This document shows, piece by piece, positions 5,907-7,955 of a stretch of DNA of 7,955 nt (the first letter of the stretch is position 1; the number at the start of each line of letters is the position of its first letter). A program made the position numbers and the translations under genes. The stretch lies in the NCBI GenBank assembly GCA_039208045.1, contig JBCCRH010000304.1, forward strand, positions 1 through 7,955, in the 5' to 3' direction. The notes beneath the pieces were generated by a model, which saw only the letters and a list, made by a program, of their open reading frames with translations, had not been told where the DNA came from and made no database searches. Source of the stretch: JBCCRH01 sp039208045 (GTDB taxonomy: Bacteria; Bacteroidota; Bacteroidia; Chitinophagales; Saprospiraceae).

Positions 5907-7697
5907 ATGAAAAAGCAAATTTTCAGCTTGCTTACACTACTTTGCCTCTTTACTACAACCATTACCCAAGCACAATCCTGGTACGGCTGGAATGACGACG
6001 ATGATGACGAGCCTTTTTTGGGCGTACAATCTGACCAAATATCAGATGAAAAAGCAGAAATTCTAGGGTTTGATAATCCTTATGGCAGCTATGTATCAAA
6101 GGTACTAGCGGGCACCGCTGCTGAAAAAGCAGGCATTCAACCCTTTGATTATATCTATGGTATTGATGGAGAGTGGGTCGATGACGATGATGGATTAACG
6201 GAGTTGATTGATGATTATGATGCTGGAGACAAAGTAAAGATTCACCTCGTTCGAAAAGGTAAAAAAATGACCGTCAATGCTACGTTTGGCACTAGAAGTG
6301 ATAGAGCTAGTTCATCTCGCGTTTCTAAAAACGAACAAGCTTTCTTGGGCATCAATCGACACTCTAGAAACAATGATGACGAGCTAGGAGTGCGCATCTA
6401 TCCAGTAAGCAATTCAACAGCAGCGTCGATGGGCCTGAGAAGTGGTGATGTCATTACGTCCATCAATGGCTATCCTATTATTGATTGGGACGACATTTCT
6501 ACCGCTATCGACAACGCAGAAGTAGGGAGTGAAATGGTAGTAGAATACACCCGCGAGCGCGCTCCCAAACGTGCCAGTGCTCCTGTACAATCTTATGCTG
6601 CGACCAAATCCTATAAGTCCAAGTCTAAATCCAATAAAAGCAGAGCCTTTCTAGGTATTTACTCCGATAAGTTATCAAGAAGCAAAGCGCAAAAGCTGGG
6701 CTTCGAAAATCGCCACGGCAGCTATGTCTCTGGAATCATTGGTAATACTGCTGCGGAGCAAGCAGGACTTCAACCTTTCGATTATATCTATGGTATTGAT
6801 GAATATCGAACCAACGAAAATCAATCGCTGACAGGTATTCTTAGAAAGTACTATGAAGGGGAGAAAGCCACCTTGTATTTGGTGCGTAATGAGCAAAATA
6901 TTACGGTTCCGGTTACCTTTGGTAACAAAGCAAAATCCAAGAATAAAAATAAAAACAAGTGCCAAGAGCCATTCTTAGGCATTCGCCAAAATACTAGCTC
7001 TCCTAGTGATCGTGGCGTACGTGTAGACATTGTAAAATCCTCCACCGCAATGGCCATGAATATGGAAGATGGAGATATTGTCACTTCCATTAACGGCTAC
7101 CGAATGATTGATTGGGAGGATATTGGTACTGCCATTGACAATATGACGGTAGGTGAGCCCATTAAGGTAGAATGGATCCGTGATGGCCAACCCATGCGTA
7201 GCAGCGAGCCCATCAAATCACAGTGCGATACAGAGAAAGACCGAAGCTGGGACTTCAACTTTAATGAAGATTTCTCTTTCGGCTTTAATGATAACGATGA
7301 TGATGATAATTATCGAGGTACTAGGGGCCGACCAGACATTTCTAATATGCAAGTAGAAGTCTCCGACGTAGATGCCTCCGAAGCGGCCAACCTTCGTCGA
7401 AACTACGGCGTGGAAATGCCCACTACTAATAACCTAAACGTCCAAGCCTTAAAGATGACTCCCAATGCTAGCAAAGGCTTATTTGACTTAGAATTTGACT
7501 TGCCAGATACCGGTGAAACGACGGTACGTATTTTCAATAATGCGGGTCGCATCATTTATAATTACGAGTTGGGCAACTTCTCTGGAGACTTCCAAGACGA
7601 AGTTGATATTTCCCAGAATGGTACGGGAACGTACTATCTTGAGATTCGTCAAGACGCTAAGTCTACGACGAAAAAGCTAGTCCTCCAAGGGGGCTAA
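5907..7697 (+). CDS. Secreted four-PDZ protein with type IX secretion sorting domain
   Basis: A 596-residue exported protein with no recognisable enzyme domain. Order: Sec signal peptide (1-22, ending TQAQ), an Asp-rich stub (29-34), PDZ1 (35-128), PDZ2 (143-228), a Lys/Ser linker (about 232-245), PDZ3 (246-339), a Lys/Asn linker (341-351), PDZ4 (353-437), an Asp/Asn/Phe-rich linker (about 446-470), and a T9SS type A sorting domain (about 516-594: TPNASKGLFDL, a VRIFNNAGRII strand pair, GTGTYYLEI, final KKLVLQ). Each PDZ opens with FLG[VI], the carboxylate-binding loop of HtrA-type PDZ domains. PDZ1 resembles PDZ3 (FDYIYGID in both) and PDZ2 resembles PDZ4 (TSINGY..IDW.DI.TAIDN in both). PDZ domains bind exposed C-terminal peptides, so a surface-attached or released scaffold or peptide-capture role is inferred. 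No HtrA protease domain lies in the protein or next to it. The first ATG directly opens the signal peptide. A terminator lies about 95 nt downstream, so it is probably monocistronic. Confidence 0.93.
   Translation: MKKQIFSLLTLLCLFTTTITQAQSWYGWNDDDDDEPFLGVQSDQISDEKAEILGFDNPYGSYVSKVLAGTAAEKAGIQPFDYIYGIDGEWVDDDDGLTELIDDYDAGDKVKIHLVRKGKKMTVNATFGTRSDRASSSRVSKNEQAFLGINRHSRNNDDELGVRIYPVSNSTAASMGLRSGDVITSINGYPIIDWDDISTAIDNAEVGSEMVVEYTRERAPKRASAPVQSYAATKSYKSKSKSNKSRAFLGIYSDKLSRSKAQKLGFENRHGSYVSGIIGNTAAEQAGLQPFDYIYGIDEYRTNENQSLTGILRKYYEGEKATLYLVRNEQNITVPVTFGNKAKSKNKNKNKCQEPFLGIRQNTSSPSDRGVRVDIVKSSTAMAMNMEDGDIVTSINGYRMIDWEDIGTAIDNMTVGEPIKVEWIRDGQPMRSSEPIKSQCDTEKDRSWDFNFNEDFSFGFNDNDDDDNYRGTRGRPDISNMQVEVSDVDASEAANLRRNYGVEMPTTNNLNVQALKMTPNASKGLFDLEFDLPDTGETTVRIFNNAGRIIYNYELGNFSGDFQDEVDISQNGTGTYYLEIRQDAKSTTKKLVLQGG
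6009..7217 (+). repeat. Tandem duplication of a two-PDZ module (about 210 codons per unit)
   Basis: Unit 1 covers PDZ1-PDZ2 (about 6009-6590) and unit 2 covers PDZ3-PDZ4 (about 6642-7217). Equivalent motifs are 209-211 codons apart: FDYIYGID at residues 80 and 291, and TSINGY at 184 and 393. At DNA level 22 bases are identical (6147-6168 and 6780-6801); most of the rest has diverged. The linkers between units differ completely. This fits duplication of a pair, not four independent PDZ acquisitions. Confidence 0.85.
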
Positions 7698-7792
7698 GCG
7701 TTATTCAATCTATCCTTTGGCTGCATTCAGAAGAACAATTATCTGCTGCTTTTAGCGGCCATATAGCGGTTTTCTCAATTTAGTCCCGTTAG

Positions 7793-7822
7793 GCTGTACC
7801 TATTCGTAGGTGCAGCTCTTTT
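7793..7822 (+). terminator. Intrinsic terminator with UUCG tetraloop
   Basis: A 10-bp stem pairs GCTGTACCTA (7793-7802) with TAGGTGCAGC (7807-7816), with one T-G wobble at 7797/7812. A TTCG loop (7803-7806) closes it, and TCTTTT follows (7817-7822). No T-tract follows on the opposite strand, so it acts on plus-strand transcripts. It probably ends the PDZ gene transcript about 95 nt past its stop codon. Confidence 0.75.
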
Positions 7823-7878
7823 GGTGTTGTTGACATCTATAGTTAAACAACCCAAGTTTTGTGAATTCTGACTTGCCC

Positions 7879-7955
7879 TTTTTCCGTCCTGCCGCGTTAA
7901 AAAGCCTCGCCATATCTAAGGATATGCCTACGTTTTTTGCCTTGCAGGCCAAAAA
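7879..7955. repeat. Long imperfect foldback, cut by the window edge
   Basis: Nested, nearly concentric arms are seen: CATATC (7911-7916) with GATATG (7921-7926) around a TAAG loop; AAAAA (7899-7903) with TTTTT (7934-7938); CCTGC (7888-7892) with GCAGG (7944-7948); and TTTTT (7879-7883) facing AAAAA (7951-7955). Mismatches lie between them. The symmetry continues to the last base, so the element probably extends beyond the window. No open reading frame is seen here. It could be a REP/MITE-like intergenic element or a structured RNA. Confidence 0.55.

Noticed and set aside
6675..7190. Three minus-strand frames under the PDZ gene
   Set aside because: All are antisense to repeated PDZ coding sequence and resemble each other only because the sense strand is duplicated.
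5907..7697. HtrA/DegP-type protease
   Set aside because: PDZ domains resemble those of HtrA, but no trypsin-like domain with a His-Asp-Ser triad is present and the protein starts directly with PDZ after the signal peptide.
7753..7770. Direct repeat TAGCGG...TAGCGG
   Set aside because: Two 6-nt copies 11 nt apart are expected by chance and have no supporting context.
7698..7955. A small gene downstream of the PDZ gene
   Set aside because: No open frame of credible length or composition is seen; the region is explained by a terminator and a foldback.

Overview
The window looks like a chromosomal segment from a member of the Bacteroidota, probably a Saprospiria/Lewinella-like marine or sludge lineage. 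Three things point there. There is a TonB-dependent receptor with an N-terminal carboxypeptidase-regulatory-like domain. There is a secreted protein ending in a type IX secretion (T9SS) sorting domain. Most start codons lack a Shine-Dalgarno sequence and have A-rich leaders instead. The phylum call is firm; the finer placement is an impression, not a search result.

Layout: (1) Positions 1-2728, plus strand: the C-terminal end of an ABC-3 family metal-ion permease (Zn/Mn/Fe type), overlapped by 14 nt by a full TonB-dependent outer-membrane receptor whose plug carries a Cys-x-x-Cys motif. The two probably form the end of a metal-uptake operon. (2) Positions 2729-2888: a convergent intergenic spacer holding a strong inverted repeat, then a 7-nt-periodic C-rich array whose minus strand can form a G-quadruplex. 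(3) Positions 2889-5759, minus strand: a two-gene unit with an 18-nt spacer. A DUF4403 lipoprotein comes first, followed by a gamma-glutamyltransferase-family Ntn hydrolase that lacks a signal peptide and lacks the usual glutamate-binding Arg. (4) Positions 5760-5906: a divergent spacer that must hold promoters for both directions. (5) Positions 5907-7697, plus strand: a secreted protein with four PDZ domains arranged as a duplicated two-PDZ module, Asp-rich linkers, a T9SS sorting domain and no protease domain. (6) Positions 7698-7955: no gene; a clean intrinsic terminator with a UUCG loop, then a long imperfect foldback that runs off the window edge.

The genes do not form one obvious pathway. 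The defensible functional unit is the permease/TonB receptor pair. The DUF4403-GGT pair is probably co-transcribed, but its shared role is unknown. The PDZ protein is the most unusual gene product: a cell-surface or secreted multi-PDZ scaffold. I see no CRISPR array, tRNA, rRNA, transposase or phage gene.
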